Shown here: in pieces, positions 1 to 4,907 of the stretch
Numbering within the stretch: position 1 is the first letter of the stretch
Layout: each line of letters starts with the position of its first letter
Origin: an uncultured Geobacteraceae bacterium
GTDB lineage: Bacteria > Desulfobacterota > Desulfuromonadia > Geobacterales > Pseudopelobacteraceae
NCBI GenBank assembly: GCA_903879825.1
Contig: CAIRND010000090.1
Span: 1-5,004 of the forward strand
Reading direction: 5' to 3'
DNA length: 5,004 nt
Notes under the pieces: model-generated
What the model was told of the DNA's origin: nothing
The model's input: only the letters and a program-made list of their open reading frames with translations
Database searches by the model: none
Position numbers and translations under genes: made by a program

Positions 1-63
1 AAGATTCGTACCACAACTATCCCCGCACCATCTGTCGATCACGCAGGACTACCATCATGAAAA

Positions 64-67
64 GGAG
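64..67 (+). promoter_or_regulatory. Ribosome binding site of the octaheme nitrite reductase gene
   Basis: GGAG, within AAAAGGAGAG, ends 6 bases before the ATG at 74. It decides the start: the reading frame is open to the left edge of the window, but only this ATG has a good Shine-Dalgarno sequence and is followed at once by a signal peptide. I see no convincing promoter in bases 1-63, so transcription probably begins outside the window. Confidence 0.8.
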
Positions 68-73
68 AGTACT

Positions 74-1699
74 ATGTTAAAAAAGAGACTGGCCCTTGCT
101 GCAGCCATCATCGGGGGAGTAGCCGTATTGTCTATCCCCGCCATGACGACCGCCGCCAAGGCAAAACCGGCTGCGAAAGCGGTCAATGACGGGCGCGCAA
201 AATGTTATGAGTGTCACGACGAGGTAAAGGCCCTTAAAGAAGGCTCCAAACATGCCAAGCTGGCCTGTACGGCCTGCCACGACAAGCTTGATGCCCACAT
301 GAAAGATCCGGAGAAGAACAAGCCGGTCACGTTGATTGACCAGGCCCTCTGCGGTAAATGCCACAAAGAACAGTATGACAGCTTCCTCAAAGTTAATTAT
401 GAGGGTCAAGCCCGCAAGGAGAAAGGCGCACCGACGGGCCGTTCCCCATTGCAGGACAAACTTTTACAGGGGCACGGCTTTACTTTTGAACATGCTGAAC
501 CACGTGGTCACGCTTTTATGGTTACTGACCAATTCATTGTGGATCGCTTTCAGGGAGGCCGTTTTCAGTATAAGCAGGGATGGAAAGGGGTGGATTCCAC
601 CGGCAAGACGTGGGATGTGCTGGAAGACAAGGGCGCTGGCTACAAGCTAAAAGAAACCGCAATGGCTGGCAACCCGACCTGTATCCAGTGCAAGACGTCT
701 GATCACATCCTTAAAATGAAATTTATGGGAGATAAGGATCCGAAGGCCAAGTGGGATCGCACCTCAGATGTTGTCGCAGTTGCCAAAGACACCAACAATC
801 CGGTCGGCTGCATCCATTGTCATGATCCGCACGGTACGCAACCTCGCGTAGTTCGTGATGCCCTGATACAGGCTATTGAGAAGGATCCCACGGCCAACAT
901 CTTTGCTAAGAACGGTAAAACTGACCTGAAGGTCATCTCCTTCCGTGACGGCTTCCGTAAAATTGGTGTTATGCAGAAGACCGACTCGCGCATGATGTGC
1001 GCCCAATGCCACGTTGAATACAACTGCAACGCCGGTACCCAGTGGAGTGATGCGAAAAAGGTCGGTTTCGACGACGGCCGCACCAACCACTTTCCACTCA
1101 AGAACTCATTACAGTTGCTCAAACATTACAAGTCCCTGGACTTTTTCGATTTCAAACATGCCGTCACCGGAGCCCGCCTTATCAAGTTCCAGCACCCGGA
1201 GGCCGAGACCTATGCCGGCAGCGTCCATGATAAAGCTGGCGTGCAGTGCCACCAGTGTCATATGCCAAAATCAAAGGCAAAGAACGGCAAAATGTTCTCA
1301 ACCCATGGTGTGATCCGTCCCCGGAATCATGTCAAAGAATCCTGTCTTGGTTGTCATCCAAAAGCAACTGTTGAGCAGAAACTTTACCAGATTGATGCTA
1401 TCCAGAACTACATCAAGGGTAAGATGCGCAAATCTGAATTCTGGCTTGGCCAGTTAATTGATACTTATTCCGCAGCTCAGCGCGCCGGTGTTGTTGATAG
1501 TGTACTGGCTCAGGCTCGCGAAAAGCATGAAGAAGCCCACGTCCTTTGGGAATACTGGACTGCGGAAAATTCTGAAGGTTTCCACAACCCAGACCTTGCC
1601 CGCGAAAGCCTGACCGGTTCGATCGCCGCCTCGAAGGCTGGCGTCAAGATCCTGACTGATGCAATGGCAGTGGTTAAGAAGGATGAAGTGAAGAAGTAA
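74..1699 (+). CDS. onr: Periplasmic octaheme cytochrome c nitrite reductase (ammonia-forming, NrfA/TvNiR-type)
   Basis: It is predicted to reduce nitrite to ammonia with six electrons in the periplasm; relatives also reduce hydroxylamine and sulfite. The 541-residue product has a signal peptide at about 1-28 (KKR, then a hydrophobic run, with cleavage near TTAA). Eight heme motifs follow: CYECH 44-48, CTACH 65-69, CGKCH 93-97, CIQCK 203-207, CIHCH 246-250, CAQCH 309-313, CHQCH 392-396 and CLGCH 424-428. The fourth is the lysine-ligated catalytic heme typical of this superfamily. The last five match the pentaheme NrfA core; the first three are the extra N-terminal hemes of octaheme enzymes. 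Candidate active-site residues are Arg144 (PRGHAF), Tyr316 (HVEY) and His374. Glu315, Tyr316, Lys371 and Gln373 (KFQHPE) match the NrfA calcium site. Cys318, two residues after Tyr316, matches the Cys that forms a Tyr-Cys thioether in Thioalkalivibrio octaheme reductases. The C-terminal helices (about 430-535) are of NrfA type. No nrfH partner is visible. Octaheme hydroxylamine oxidoreductase is unlikely because of the CxxCK motif. Confidence 0.95.
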   Translation: MLKKRLALAAAIIGGVAVLSIPAMTTAAKAKPAAKAVNDGRAKCYECHDEVKALKEGSKHAKLACTACHDKLDAHMKDPEKNKPVTLIDQALCGKCHKEQYDSFLKVNYEGQARKEKGAPTGRSPLQDKLLQGHGFTFEHAEPRGHAFMVTDQFIVDRFQGGRFQYKQGWKGVDSTGKTWDVLEDKGAGYKLKETAMAGNPTCIQCKTSDHILKMKFMGDKDPKAKWDRTSDVVAVAKDTNNPVGCIHCHDPHGTQPRVVRDALIQAIEKDPTANIFAKNGKTDLKVISFRDGFRKIGVMQKTDSRMMCAQCHVEYNCNAGTQWSDAKKVGFDDGRTNHFPLKNSLQLLKHYKSLDFFDFKHAVTGARLIKFQHPEAETYAGSVHDKAGVQCHQCHMPKSKAKNGKMFSTHGVIRPRNHVKESCLGCHPKATVEQKLYQIDAIQNYIKGKMRKSEFWLGQLIDTYSAAQRAGVVDSVLAQAREKHEEAHVLWEYWTAENSEGFHNPDLARESLTGSIAASKAGVKILTDAMAVVKKDEVKK

Positions 1700-1724
1700 C
1701 CGGATAAAGTCAGGACGCAGAACT

Positions 1725-1760
1725 ACGAAGGGCGGGGAATATTCCCCGCCCTTCGTTTGT
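1725..1760 (+). terminator. Intrinsic terminator of the nitrite reductase gene
   Basis: A perfect inverted repeat spans 1726-1755 (CGAAGGGCGGGGAAT and its complement), and an A-T pair at 1725/1756 extends it. It folds as a GC-rich stem with a tight AATATT tip. It is followed on the + strand by TTTGTTTAT, a moderate U-tract. It lies 25 bases after the reductase stop and 19 bases past the convergent higA stop. On the - strand the hairpin is followed by AGTTCTG, so termination of higA here is less certain. Confidence 0.85.
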
Positions 1761-1774
1761 TTATAAGGTTAGGA

Positions 1775-2071
1775 TTAAGCTGCCATTTTCCATGGATGGA
1801 TTTTTTCAAGTTCGGCAAACAGGGTTCTTTCAACCTCTTCCGTATCATAATCCGCCTGTAACCCAAGCCAGAACGCGGCTGATGTACCAAAGAAGCGGGC
1901 GAGACGTGCCGCAGTATCTGCGCCTATTGCCCGTTTTCCTTGACAGACGGAGGATATCCTCGATTCAGTTACTCCGATTTCTTTTGCAAGCCGATACTGA
2001 CTGATTCCCATTGGAATAAGAAATTCTTCCTTCAAAACTTCCCCGGGATGGACGTTTGCTAGTTGTGCCAT
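1775..2071 (-). CDS. higA: HigA-family antitoxin, XRE-type helix-turn-helix regulator
   Basis: This is a 98-residue antitoxin expected to bind and neutralise the HigB toxin encoded just upstream and to repress their shared promoter. The N-terminus carries the HPGEVLKEEFL signature (8-18) typical of the HigA/VapI family. The helix-turn-helix covers about 24-60: SQYRLAKEIGV, then TESRISSVCQGKRAI, then the third-helix region DTAARLARFFG. The FWLGLQADYD segment (67-76) is also a family hallmark. Full length is normal for the family. The ATG lies 9 bases after the higB stop and has its own Shine-Dalgarno sequence, so translation is probably coupled to higB but can be stronger. It converges on the nitrite reductase gene. 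The family call is firm; antitoxin activity is inferred from the pairing. Confidence 0.93.
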   Translation of the reverse strand: MAQLANVHPGEVLKEEFLIPMGISQYRLAKEIGVTESRISSVCQGKRAIGADTAARLARFFGTSAAFWLGLQADYDTEEVERTLFAELEKIHPWKMAA

Positions 2072-2076
2072 AGCAT

Positions 2077-2082
2077 CACCTC
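2077..2082 (-). promoter_or_regulatory. Ribosome binding site of higA, overlapping the higB stop codon
   Basis: Read on the - strand, TGAGGTGATGCTATG joins the higB stop (TGA, 2083-2081) to a GAGG Shine-Dalgarno core (2082-2079), with 7 bases before the higA ATG. A ribosome finishing higB therefore stops directly on the higA entry site. This fits coupled translation with preferential antitoxin output. Confidence 0.7.
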
Positions 2083-2362
2083 AATGATAATCACAAATTT
2101 CTACACGCGACGCAGTACCTTCATTCCACAAAAAGCAAATGCGCCACTGGTCGTTGATTCGTATACTCCATTGACCTTCTCGGTCACGAGAAAGCTTTTC
2201 GAGCCTGTTCTGAGGAGGAATACGAAGATCATCAACCCTGTGGGCATTGTTCAGCATCCTCAGCTTCCGCCTTGCTATCTGCTGTATGTCGTGTGGTAAC
2301 TTACGTGAGAACTCACCTTCCCACACCTTTTTTGATTCGTTGTCATGGAATGATACAATCAT
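2081..2362 (-). CDS. higB: HigB-family toxin (RelE/ParE superfamily mRNA interferase)
   Basis: This 93-residue toxin is expected to cleave mRNA on the ribosome when not bound by HigA. It opens with MIVSFHDNESKKVWEGEFS. The family core follows: FSRKLPHDIQQIARRKLRML (18-37), the LRIPPQNRLEKL block (46-57), REGQWSIRINDQWRICFLW (61-79), and the terminal VEICDYH (87-93). Basic residues in these blocks (Arg53, Lys56, Arg61, Arg68, Arg74) and the C-terminal Asp-Tyr-His are the usual conserved positions. Length is normal and nothing looks broken. It is the first gene of the pair, as is usual for hig modules (toxin first, unlike relBE). No Shine-Dalgarno sequence is visible before the ATG; the possible promoter lies immediately upstream. 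Activity is inferred from the family. Confidence 0.93.
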   Translation of the reverse strand: MIVSFHDNESKKVWEGEFSRKLPHDIQQIARRKLRMLNNAHRVDDLRIPPQNRLEKLSRDREGQWSIRINDQWRICFLWNEGTASRVEICDYH

Positions 2363-2368
2363 GTCGTC

Positions 2369-2397
2369 ATACTACCGTTTTACGGAAGTACATGCAA
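2369..2397 (-). promoter_or_regulatory. Possible higBA promoter
   Basis: On the - strand, TTGCAT (2397-2392) and TAGTAT (2374-2369) are separated by exactly 17 bases, each matching the sigma-70 consensus at 4 of 6 positions. The -10 box ends 6 bases before the higB ATG, so transcription would start at or next to the start codon. The spacer contains a small repeat, CCGT-TTT-ACGG (2375-2385, + strand). Sigma-70-like matches of this quality also occur by chance. Confidence 0.4.
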
Positions 2398-2409
2398 GAA
2401 TTTCTTGCA
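2393..2409. promoter_or_regulatory. Palindrome, likely HigA operator
   Basis: TGCAAGAA-T-TTCTTGCA is a perfect 8-bp inverted repeat with a one-base centre, 31 bases upstream of higB. It overlaps the candidate -35 box. XRE-type antitoxins normally bind such short dyads in their own promoter, so autorepression through this site is likely. Binding by HigA is inferred, not shown. Confidence 0.55.
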
Positions 2410-2535
2410 CCATCTCGATATATCTGTCGGTTCTGAGAGTAAGCGGGAGCGTGGCGAGAAGCACCCAAGCGGGGCTGCGTTGAAGCTGATTGTTCTGGTA
2501 AGAAGAAAAAGACTTGAAGCGATCGTTTGATTGCC
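2410..2535. other. Intergenic stretch with no recognised gene
   Basis: This is the left part of the 376-base gap between higB and the second module. Several frames stay open on both strands, including one on + that ends at the TGA at 2528-2530. None has a start with a ribosome binding site or a product I recognise. It could be the remnant of a lost gene. I see no tRNA fold here. Confidence 0.5.
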
Positions 2536-2580
2536 AAAAAGCCTGCGAAGCCCCTATTTACAAGGCTTAACAGGCTTTTT
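2536..2580. terminator. Bidirectional-looking intrinsic terminator between the two toxin-antitoxin modules
   Basis: The outer arms AAAAAGCCTG (2536-2545) and CAGGCTTTTT (2571-2580) pair perfectly. Inner arms AAGCC (2548-2552) and GGCTT (2564-2568) add a second stem past a 2x2 internal loop, leaving an 11-base loop. An A5 tract on one side and a T5 tract on the other give a U-run in either direction. On the - strand it would stop read-through from the upstream module before it reaches higBA. Confidence 0.75.
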
Positions 2581-2586
2581 CATCTG

Positions 2587-2608
2587 GAATTCCGGCCGGC
2601 CGGAATTC
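2587..2608. repeat. Perfect 22-bp GC-core palindrome
   Basis: The half-site GAATTCCGGCC is followed directly by its complement with no spacer. The site contains GGCCGGCC at the centre and GAATTC at each end. It lies 6 bases from the terminator at 2536-2580. It has no T-tract of its own, so it is not a typical terminator. It could be a protein-binding dyad, a cruciform or an RNA hairpin. Confidence 0.8.
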
Positions 2609-2615
2609 GGTCGTA

Positions 2616-2643
2616 ACTATATAATAACGTAGAATTAACTCAA
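2616..2643 (-). promoter_or_regulatory. Possible - strand promoter facing the palindrome and terminator
   Basis: On the - strand, TTGAGT (2643-2638, four of six consensus bases) and TATAGT (2621-2616, five of six) are 16 bases apart. A transcript would start near 2609 and run through the 22-bp palindrome into the terminator at 2580-2536, giving a product of about 75 bases. The region is AT-rich, so chance matches are expected; a TATAAT on the + strand at 2620-2625 has no -35 partner. Confidence 0.25.
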
Positions 2644-2739
2644 AAAATATGCCCAAATATTTGGTTTTTTATATCCCCCCGTTTCATCTCTGATTCTGTC
2701 GGTAACGGCACTGTCGATGACACTGATTCTAAATCCCAT
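2635..2739 (-). CDS. Possible 34-codon ORF overlapping the antitoxin stop codon
   Basis: The antitoxin stop and this ATG share one base (TAATG at 2741-2737), a common arrangement between coupled genes. The predicted 34-residue peptide starts MGFRISVIDSAVTDRIRDE and ends IWAYFLS. I recognise no family. The second half runs into AT-rich sequence with a palindrome, so it could be the stump of a truncated third gene or a chance ORF. No Shine-Dalgarno sequence stands out. Confidence 0.2.
   Translation of the reverse strand: MGFRISVIDSAVTDRIRDETGGYKKPNIWAYFLS
2653..2670. repeat. AT-rich palindrome followed by a T-run
   Basis: CCAAATATTTGG (2653-2664) is a perfect 12-bp palindrome followed on the + strand by TTTTTT and preceded at some distance by AAAAAA. 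It resembles a weak terminator but the stem is short and mostly A-T. A protein-binding site is equally possible. Confidence 0.35.
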
Positions 2740-3116
2740 TATGCGGCTATTTTTGCCGGTGTGCTCAACGATGCGTGAATCTCTACATCGTCCCACGGGA
2801 CAAAAACCCGCCCTTTTTCGTCCTTTGACACCAACTCAAGCTCTAAAAGTCTCATTATATCGGCGTGTACGTTGCTATAATTGCGACCAGTCTCTTTTGC
2901 AAGCCTGTAGACGGACAGAGTGCCCTCCTGCTTCAGGCGGCACAAAAGCTCCATCCGTTTTGGAGTCAGCTCAGAGAACAGCTGGGTTGGCGTGGCAAAA
3001 TTCAGATAATAATCCGCATCAGGGATTCGCGACCTTGAATCAAGTTTGTTACCTAGTGCGAGTAAACCCTTACGCATCGCTGCCCAGTCACTAATTCCGA
3101 TGATTGCCTTATTCAT
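2739..3116 (-). CDS. Winged-helix DNA-binding antitoxin (TumA-like, HVO_A0114-type)
   Basis: This 125-residue protein is expected to neutralise the TumE-like toxin encoded upstream and to repress the module. An N-terminal segment (1-48) has no motif I recognise. A winged-helix fold follows: helix SELTPKRMELLCRLKQEG (48-65), helix-turn-helix LSVYRLAKETGRNYSNVHADIMRLLELELV (in two parts, 67-80 and 81-96), then a wing with KDEKGRVFVPWDDVEI (98-113). The phrases RLAKETGRNYSNVHADI and LVSKDEKGRVFVPWD are characteristic of regulators found beside TumE/DUF6516 toxins. The start overlaps the toxin stop by four bases (ATGA), and AGGAG sits 7 bases upstream (3124-3128), so coupled and efficient translation is expected. 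The family call rests on recalled motif patterns; antitoxin function rests on the pairing. A MarR- or ArsR-like regulator of another kind is the alternative. Confidence 0.8.
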   Translation of the reverse strand: MNKAIIGISDWAAMRKGLLALGNKLDSRSRIPDADYYLNFATPTQLFSELTPKRMELLCRLKQEGTLSVYRLAKETGRNYSNVHADIMRLLELELVSKDEKGRVFVPWDDVEIHASLSTPAKIAA

Positions 3117-3403
3117 AACCTCACTCCTGTCAAACGTTCAACATCCGCTAAGAAGTCTTCCGCCAATTTTGAAAACGAAGTGTAATCATAGAATTCTTCA
3201 CGAGTTCCGTAATGACGATGATCACCTTTTCCTTGTTCATTGTCATATCGAACAATACATTTACCATTCTCGCCACAATACAGGCGGTATTTAAGACGGT
3301 GAGGACGATCGGCCGTGGCTTCTGCCAACTCCCAGACCACAGTCTCAACTATGATGTCGCCCGCAAACTCTTCTTTCGATTTCTGGAGTAGTCTCGCTTT
3401 CAT
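3113..3403 (-). CDS. TumE-like (DUF6516) toxin
   Basis: This 96-residue basic and acidic-rich protein resembles the TumE toxin family. The hallmark is the central block CIVRYDNEQGKGDHRHYGTRE (49-69, in which Arg52, Asp54, Asn55, Lys59, Asp61, His62 and His64 are the likely key residues). Before it is a strand LKYRLYCGENGK (37-48), and after it FYDYTSFSKLAEDFLADVERL (71-91), the usual C-terminal helix. Length is normal for the family. It is the first gene of its pair and overlaps the antitoxin by four bases. No Shine-Dalgarno sequence precedes its ATG (TTACCCC), while the antitoxin has a strong one, which would favour antitoxin synthesis. The biochemical activity of the family is not something I can state from sequence; a nucleic-acid target is plausible given the conserved histidines and basic residues. 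Confidence 0.8.
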   Translation of the reverse strand: MKARLLQKSKEEFAGDIIVETVVWELAEATADRPHRLKYRLYCGENGKCIVRYDNEQGKGDHRHYGTREEFYDYTSFSKLAEDFLADVERLTGVRL

Positions 3404-3409
3404 GGGGTA

Positions 3410-3438
3410 ACAATAGCGACTATATTGTCTTGAAGCAA
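3410..3438 (-). promoter_or_regulatory. Possible promoter and operator of the TumE-like module
   Basis: On the - strand, TTGCTT (3438-3433) and TATTGT (3415-3410) are 17 bases apart, and the -10 box ends 6 bases before the toxin ATG. An inverted repeat ACAATA-N7-TATTGT (3410-3428) covers the -10 box and part of the spacer and is a reasonable operator for the winged-helix antitoxin. The elements are weak consensus matches; their position and the dyad support each other. Confidence 0.4.
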
Positions 3439-3468
3439 CATATATTTTATTAGGTCAACCCGGCACTA

Positions 3469-4185
3469 TCACTGATTTGGATCGTTTTTCGATCGCAGCC
3501 AGAGCACCATTACATTTCCGATCATAAAAAAGATCGCACCGGCCAGGGCCATGCTCCCCCCCGGTTCACGGTGGATCTCCAGAAGCGCCCGTGGATAGGG
3601 ATATCTCTCCGCCTGTTTAATATAGACACCATAATCGCCGCAAAACCAGGGGTGATTGGGACTTATGACCGTTCGCTCCGCAGGGTTGCGCGGATCGGTT
3701 GCCAGTTGGCAACTGAAGCCGCGAGGCATGCCCTTTGGCGAGATATCCACCGTTATGGCCGCAACAGCAAACTGTTTACCGTCCGGAAGCCGCGCCTGCG
3801 CCCCCTCATACACTTCTATCTGCTGTACGGAAGCACCAAAGGCACTTATCAGATGGGCAGCAACGAAGAGGAGAAATCCAACATGAATGAGTTGCGGCGC
3901 ACACAGCGATACTAATCCGGTACGGCCGTAGCGCTGGCGGAGCGTCTCTCCGGAGCAAAGAAGGGTGTTGATTACCAGCAGCGCCAGCAGGGCAATTGCC
4001 AGCCAGAGCCACCAGGAGGTAACAACCGGTACCTCCATCAGCCAGGCGAAAAGCGGCATGAAATTGATGGCGGCGGCGTAGTCACCCTTTAACAGGAATG
4101 AACCGATCGCCAGCGCACCACAAACCAGCGCCAGCAGCCAGAGGCCAAAATCAAGTGATATGAGTATATTCCAGAGTCTTTTCAT
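3469..4185 (-). CDS. resB: ResB/CcsB-like cytochrome c biogenesis membrane protein (short form)
   Basis: ResB (Ccs1) works with CcsA in system II cytochrome c maturation, passing heme across the membrane and presenting apocytochrome for ligation. This product has 238 residues with four predicted membrane segments: about 13-32, 55-77, 97-117 and 210-230. His101 in QLIHVGFLLF (third segment) is the best candidate for the conserved membrane heme-ligating histidine. The external domain (about 118-208) includes VQQIEVYEGAQARLPDGKQ and NHPWFCGDYGVYIKQAE, in the style of ResB proteins. The usual family length is roughly 400 residues or more, so the external domain is much reduced; the frame is intact and the start and fourth membrane segment are present, so this looks like a natural short form. 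It starts two bases after the ccsA stop with no clear Shine-Dalgarno sequence, which fits translational coupling. It ends 65 bases before the TumE-like toxin, with no visible terminator between. Confidence 0.85.
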   Translation of the reverse strand: MKRLWNILISLDFGLWLLALVCGALAIGSFLLKGDYAAAINFMPLFAWLMEVPVVTSWWLWLAIALLALLVINTLLCSGETLRQRYGRTGLVSLCAPQLIHVGFLLFVAAHLISAFGASVQQIEVYEGAQARLPDGKQFAVAAITVDISPKGMPRGFSCQLATDPRNPAERTVISPNHPWFCGDYGVYIKQAERYPYPRALLEIHREPGGSMALAGAIFFMIGNVMVLWLRSKNDPNQ

Positions 4186-4187
4186 GG

Positions 4188-4907
4188 TTAGAAGCTGTGG
4201 GAGCTTTTCATCAGCATGCTCACTCCGAGATAGGTAAACATCGTTACGACAAACCCCAGGATTCCGAGCCAGGGGGTCAGAGCATCATACCTGCTTCCCT
4301 TGAGCCGCAGATGCAGGAACAGTGCATAAAAAAGCCAGAGGATCGATGTCCATAATTCTTTGGCCGTCCAGAGCCAGTAGGTACCCCAGGCAAAATAGCC
4401 CCAGATGCCGCCTGAGATCATCGAGGCCGAAAAGAACGACCAGCCGATCAGAGCAATCTTGAATTGGAGACCCAGCAGCTCCCGATCTTTGTTGAAGAGA
4501 TAGCCACCGCACAAGGTAGCACTCACGGCAAAAAGCGCATATGCGAAGAAGGCCAGCACCACATGCGCCTCGAACCAGAGAGTGTCGAGGATCTGCGGCA
4601 ACGGCATATTCAAAACGGGAAAGGGAAGAGCTAACAATGCGAAAAATGCCGATGTGAGACAGGAAACAGTGACGAACCATCTCTTCCCGACCAGAAGTGG
4701 CGAAAAAGAAGTTGCCAGCGCCAGCAGGGCAATGGACGCGGAGAAAAACAGAAGGGTGTCATGAGGACCAAGCAGCGGCAGCCGCCCCATCGCAAGGCCA
4801 CGCATACCGACATAGGTCAATTCGGCCGCTAACCCCGCACAGAGGAACACCCTACTGAATGAGCCGAATAACATCAAGCATATGGAAGAGATTAGAAGTA
4901 ATTTCAT
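4188..4907 (-). CDS. ccsA: CcsA/CcmC-type cytochrome c heme-handling protein with altered WWD motif
   Basis: CcsA exports heme and, with ResB, attaches it to CxxCH (or CxxCK) motifs outside the membrane. About seven hydrophobic segments cover most of the 239 residues. Counting from the ATG at 4907, the tryptophan-rich heme motif is at 174-184: WGTYWLWTAKE. Canonical CcsA reads WGxYWxWDPKE, so Asp-Pro is replaced by Thr-Ala (181-182). The three CcsA histidines are present: His115 (WFEAHVVLAF), His199 (LFLHLRL) and His237 in the C-terminal SSHSF, which aligns with the usual LHSY. The ATG start is preferred because it overlaps an upstream stop as ATGA and begins MKLLLISS; a TTG six codons earlier (4925) is the alternative. 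Neither start has a good Shine-Dalgarno sequence. It is followed two bases later by resB. A HemX-type CcsA relative is possible but less likely because of the resB partner. Confidence 0.87.
   Translation of the reverse strand: MKLLLISSICLMLFGSFSRVFLCAGLAAELTYVGMRGLAMGRLPLLGPHDTLLFFSASIALLALATSFSPLLVGKRWFVTVSCLTSAFFALLALPFPVLNMPLPQILDTLWFEAHVVLAFFAYALFAVSATLCGGYLFNKDRELLGLQFKIALIGWSFFSASMISGGIWGYFAWGTYWLWTAKELWTSILWLFYALFLHLRLKGSRYDALTPWLGILGFVVTMFTYLGVSMLMKSSHSF

Noticed and set aside
1..60. + strand frame open from the left edge to a TGA at 58-60, 13 bases before the reductase ATG (visible end PAPSVDHAGLPS); another frame ends at 78-80.
   Set aside because: Too short to recognise, and all three + frames are open over this stretch, so there is no basis for choosing one as the tail of an upstream gene.
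2402..2530. + strand open frame ending in VRRKRLEAIV, resembling the tail-like peptides sometimes seen beside integrase or tRNA sites.
   Set aside because: No start, no ribosome binding site and no recognised domain; it also overlaps the higB promoter region.
2500..2535. - strand string GCTTCAAGTC followed later by TTACCA, reminiscent of a tRNA T-loop and CCA end.
   Set aside because: The bases flanking the loop do not pair into a T-stem and no acceptor, D or anticodon arm can be built.
2690..2730. Short direct repeats: CTGATTCT at 2690-2697 and 2723-2730, CTGTCG at 2696-2701 and 2711-2716.
   Set aside because: Too short and too few to call a repeat array or iteron set; could be chance or slippage.
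2717..3094. 125-codon + strand ORF opposite the winged-helix antitoxin.
   Set aside because: It is antisense to a recognisable gene, has no domain, and its composition reflects the complement of the real frame.
3404..3468. TTGACC on the - strand (within 3451-3460) as a -35 box for the TumE-like toxin.
   Set aside because: No -10-like hexamer lies 16-18 bases downstream; the TTGCTT/TATTGT pair fits the spacing better.
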